Assembly (NCBI GenBank): GCA_002372815.1
Contig: DFIR01000006.1
Location: 777-64,776, forward strand
DNA from: Lachnospiraceae bacterium UBA3692
Lineage (GTDB): Bacteria > Bacillota > Clostridia > Lachnospirales > Lachnospiraceae
Direction of reading: 5' to 3'
DNA: 64,000 nucleotides
Shown: positions 61,566-64,000 of the stretch, piece after piece
Layout: every line of letters begins with the position of its first letter
Numbering within the stretch: position 1 is the stretch's first letter
Notes under the pieces: model-generated
What the model was told of the DNA's origin: nothing
The model's database searches: none
The model's input: the letters and a program-made list of their open reading frames with translations, nothing else
Position numbers and translations under genes: made by a program

Positions 61566-62459
61566 ATGAACCTTAACAATTACAAAGATCCCGCAAGCTG
61601 GATCGGTTACAGAGATCATGACAAGAGCGTGGAGTACAACTATCGGGACGTCGTCCTCTATGCGGTATCTGTCGGTGCCGGCAAAGACGAGCTGCAGTAC
61701 GTGTGGGAAAAGAGCGACGATTTCCAGGCAATTCCGACATTTGCCGTAGAACCGAGCTTCTGCGGTTATCATCAGCCTCGTTCCTGGACGCTGAACCATC
61801 CCAGCATGCTCGTGCAGGAATCTCTGGGAAATGCGGAAGGCATGGATTTCTCCCAGGAATTCTTCCTCTACAGGCCGTTCGACCCGCTCAAGGGAACCTT
61901 CATCTGGCATAATGAGATCAACAGGATCTACGACAGGGGACCGGGAAAAGGCATCCTCTGCGCGGTGGATCAGCCGATCTACGACGAGGCCTGCAGGCCG
62001 GTCGGCAAGCTCGTGAGCACGACGGTCGTCTTTGCCGGCGGCGGTTTCGGCGGCGAGAAGCCCCCGAAGCCGGTATCCGCCATTCCCGACAGGGCACCGG
62101 ACTATGTGAAGGATGAGTGGATCCCGGAGATGAACCAGGTGATCTACGGGGCCGCGACGGGAACATCGATTCCGGTGCACAGCGACAAAGCATACTGCCA
62201 GTCCATCGGGATGAAGGATGTCGTGATCCACGGACAGGTGGTCTTCGGCTATGCAGCCCGCATGGCGATCGAGGGATTTATTCCCGGAGAAGGCTTCCGC
62301 ATGACGCACATGTTTACAAGCATCCGCAATCCCACCTACCCCAACAGCCACATCCGCTTCGAGGGGTGGAAGATCGCGGAGGGAACAGTCGCTTTCCGGC
62401 TGCTCGATACAGATACGGACCGGCAGCTTCTCACCAATGGCATCTTTGAATACAAGTGA
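61566..62459 (+). CDS. MaoC-like protein with altered active site
   Basis: A 297-residue paralogue of the 54795 hydratase, with the same length class and start (NYKDPASWIGYRDHDKSVEYNYRDVVLY). In the MaoC segment the usual GD-x-N-x-x-H is ATGTSIPVHSD. The catalytic Asp is Thr and the Asn is Ile, while the His is kept. It is therefore unlikely to be an ordinary hydratase, and a binding or different activity is possible. ATG 61566 has AAGGAGG. It lies after the terminator, so it has its own or read-through transcription. Confidence 0.87.
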   Translation: MNLNNYKDPASWIGYRDHDKSVEYNYRDVVLYAVSVGAGKDELQYVWEKSDDFQAIPTFAVEPSFCGYHQPRSWTLNHPSMLVQESLGNAEGMDFSQEFFLYRPFDPLKGTFIWHNEINRIYDRGPGKGILCAVDQPIYDEACRPVGKLVSTTVVFAGGGFGGEKPPKPVSAIPDRAPDYVKDEWIPEMNQVIYGAATGTSIPVHSDKAYCQSIGMKDVVIHGQVVFGYAARMAIEGFIPGEGFRMTHMFTSIRNPTYPNSHIRFEGWKIAEGTVAFRLLDTDTDRQLLTNGIFEYK

Positions 62460-62472
62460 ACGGGGAACACGC

Positions 62473-63132
62473 GTGAAATTACTGAGAAAAACCATCTTCC
62501 TTTTCCTGAGTCTGGCCATCATCACCTTCGGCGTGGCCTTTTCCATCCGCGGCAACCTGGGAATCTCGCCCATCAGCAGCATCCCCTATGTGCTGAGCCT
62601 GATCACTCCCCTGACGGTGGGGACAGCTTCGATGCTGGTCAACGGCTCCCTGATCCTCCTGCAGGTACTGGTCCTGCGGAAGGATTTCAGGCCCTACCAG
62701 CTGCTGCAGATCCCGATGGTCGTGGTCTTCGGCTGGCTCCAGGACCTGGCCCTGTGGGCGACGCGCGGCATGGGCTACCAGACCTATCTGCAGCAGTGGC
62801 TGCTGTGCCTTCTGGGTGTCGTGACCCTTGGAATCGGTGTGGCCGGAGAGATCGTCGTCGCGGTCATGACCATGCCGGCGGAGGGCCTCAACCTGGCTAT
62901 CTGCAGCAAGTATCCCGTGAAGCCGGGCAACGTCAAGATCGCCATCGACTGCAGTCTGGTGGCCGGCGCGATCCTGATCTCCCTGCTGTTCCTCCATCGG
63001 CTGGAGGGCGTGCGGGAGGGCACAATCGCTGCAGCTGTCCTGGTGGGCACGGTGGTCAAACTGGTGATGAAGCCGGTGCAGGCTGCCGAGCGCGCTTTTA
63101 CCGGGGACGGACAGGGGGAAGCAGATACCTGA
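62473..63132 (+). CDS. YczE/DUF6198-type membrane protein
   Basis: A 219-residue protein with five or six hydrophobic segments. It starts KLLRKTIFLFLSLAIITFGVAFSIRGNLGISP; this opening, with GISPISS, resembles the YczE/YyaS family. The function is unknown and transport is likely. The GTG start at 62473 is preferred; an ATG at 62437 would overlap the MaoC gene. No strong Shine-Dalgarno sequence is seen. Confidence 0.75.
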   Translation: MKLLRKTIFLFLSLAIITFGVAFSIRGNLGISPISSIPYVLSLITPLTVGTASMLVNGSLILLQVLVLRKDFRPYQLLQIPMVVVFGWLQDLALWATRGMGYQTYLQQWLLCLLGVVTLGIGVAGEIVVAVMTMPAEGLNLAICSKYPVKPGNVKIAIDCSLVAGAILISLLFLHRLEGVREGTIAAAVLVGTVVKLVMKPVQAAERAFTGDGQGEADT

Positions 63133-63181
63133 AACAGTCAAATACAGCCGCCGGAGAGCCGGCGGCGGAACGGAGACACAT

Positions 63182-64000
63182 ATGACAGATATGCCCTTAA
63201 AAGGAGTCGTCGTTATCGAATTCGCCATCCACGGCGCGGGATGCGCGGTCGGCAAGGTCCTCGCGGACTGGGGCGCGGACGTGATCAAGGTGGAGACGCC
63301 CTCCGGGGATGTCGCCCGCAACTCCGGCCTGCAGCTGAACCTCCCCTGCACAGAGGAGAGCAATATCCATTTTGAGATGCTCAGCGGAAATAAGCGGTCG
63401 ATTGTGATCGACATGAAGACGGAGACAGGCAGGGAGATTATGGAGAGACTTTTGGCCAAAGCCAATATTTTCTTCAGCAATTTCCGGATGAAAGCTCTTT
63501 ACAAGTTCGGACTGGATTATGAATCCGTATCGCAGAGGCATCCGCATATTATCTGGGGGCACTTGAGCGGTTACGGGACGGACGGACCGCTGGCCGGCGC
63601 GCCTGGCTTCGATGTGGTCTCTTACTGGGCGAAATCCGGACTGCTTCTCGACTTTACAGAAAAGGATTCCCTGCCCAATACGGCACCATTCGGTGTTGGG
63701 GACTTCAGTGCAGGGGCAATGCTTGCAGGAGCATTGGCGGCCTGCCTGTATCAGCAGGAGAAGACCGGCAGAGGACAGAAAGTCATGAACTCCCTCTACG
63801 GGCATGCCATCTGGACAGCAGGCAGTCTGGTGCAGTCCACGCAGCACGGAGATCAGTTCCCCAAGACGAGAAAACAGGCGATGTCCCCGTTCATCAATTC
63901 CTATCGCTGTAAAGATGAATGGTTTTTCTGTGCAGTGATGGATTACGCGGGCAAGTTCCCACTCCTCTGCGAGATGATCGGGCGTCCGGAGCTGGCGGAA
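63182..64000 (+). CDS. Family III CoA-transferase, copy C (cut by window end)
   Basis: The first 273 residues of a CaiB/BaiF transferase, open at the window end. DMPLKGVVVIEFAIHGAGCAVGKVL opens the fold, and the catalytic Asp is in PGFDVVSYWAKSGLL. It closely resembles copy B at 58734 (for example SNFRMKALYKFGLDYE), so it is a within-cluster duplicate. Together with copy A the cluster holds three transferases. Confidence 0.9.
   Translation, partial: MTDMPLKGVVVIEFAIHGAGCAVGKVLADWGADVIKVETPSGDVARNSGLQLNLPCTEESNIHFEMLSGNKRSIVIDMKTETGREIMERLLAKANIFFSNFRMKALYKFGLDYESVSQRHPHIIWGHLSGYGTDGPLAGAPGFDVVSYWAKSGLLLDFTEKDSLPNTAPFGVGDFSAGAMLAGALAACLYQQEKTGRGQKVMNSLYGHAIWTAGSLVQSTQHGDQFPKTRKQAMSPFINSYRCKDEWFFCAVMDYAGKFPLLCEMIGRPELAE

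Overview
The window is GC-rich, gene-dense DNA from an anaerobic Firmicute, most likely a gut Clostridia/Lachnospiraceae member (taxon is inference). Pointers are a meso-diaminopimelate dehydrogenase, a GlpP-type glycerol-3-phosphate antiterminator, a yybP-ykoY manganese riboswitch, strong Shine-Dalgarno sites, several CoA-dependent catabolic genes, and a secreted SH3-plus-3D protein of a kind common in Lachnospiraceae. No rRNA, cas genes, prophage or intact insertion sequence was seen.

Layout. 0-0.33 kb: tRNA cluster (partial tRNA, tRNA-Glu, tRNA-Cys). 0.34-1.5 kb: manganese riboswitch controlling a CaCA cation exchanger. 1.6-6.4 kb: ABC exporter, hybrid histidine kinase and a small unknown protein. 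6.4-14.3 kb: a sugar-acid catabolic regulon with two divergent operons (SDR and YhcH; two tandem Ldh_2 dehydrogenases, YhcH, cyclase and a PanE-like reductase), a GntR repressor and a zinc alcohol dehydrogenase. Matching candidate operators lie at the divergent promoters and next to gntR. 14.4-14.7 kb: three perfect-length 93-bp tandem repeats. 14.7-19.9 kb (minus strand): a GlpA/GlpB-like/DUF1667 trio, a ROK kinase and a pyridoxal kinase. 20-30.6 kb: housekeeping and unknown genes (phosphoesterase, HicB-like, YkgJ, malQ, tex, PP2C, ddh, and an Hsp70-like membrane ATPase with a membrane partner). 30.8-35.3 kb: secreted SH3/3D protein, a phased inverted-motif array, a cobalt/nickel ECF transporter (cbiM, cbiQ, cbiO) and a His-rich CsoR/RcnR-type metal sensor. 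35.5-40 kb: LUD protein, nitroreductase, AAA+ ATPase, secreted MBL hydrolase, ThrH. 40.2-46.7 kb: glycerol regulon (glpP, glpK, glpF and a second GlpA/GlpB-like/DUF1667 trio). 46.8-48.0 kb: a second phased array followed by a PD-(D/E)XK-like nuclease gene. 48.2-51.0 kb: CYTH protein, acyltransferase, phosphoribosyltransferase, DUF554. 51.1-64 kb: a CoA-dependent catabolic cluster (acyl-CoA dehydrogenase, crotonase, two GntP-type permeases, two MaoC proteins, acyl-CoA ligase, three family III CoA-transferases, membrane protein) behind a consensus sigma-54 promoter.

The most unusual signals are two intergenic arrays, 31839-32132 and about 46780-47142. Each is built from a 7-8 nt half-site (TCGCTTT in one, TGCGTTTA in the other) alternating with its reverse complement. 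Both have a period of 52-53 bp, about five helical turns. The half-site differs between arrays but the geometry is the same, and each array has an irregular step of +10 bp, about one turn. One array lies directly downstream of a predicted nuclease gene. This is the best candidate here for an undescribed DNA-element system, but its function is unknown and no link between nuclease and array is shown.
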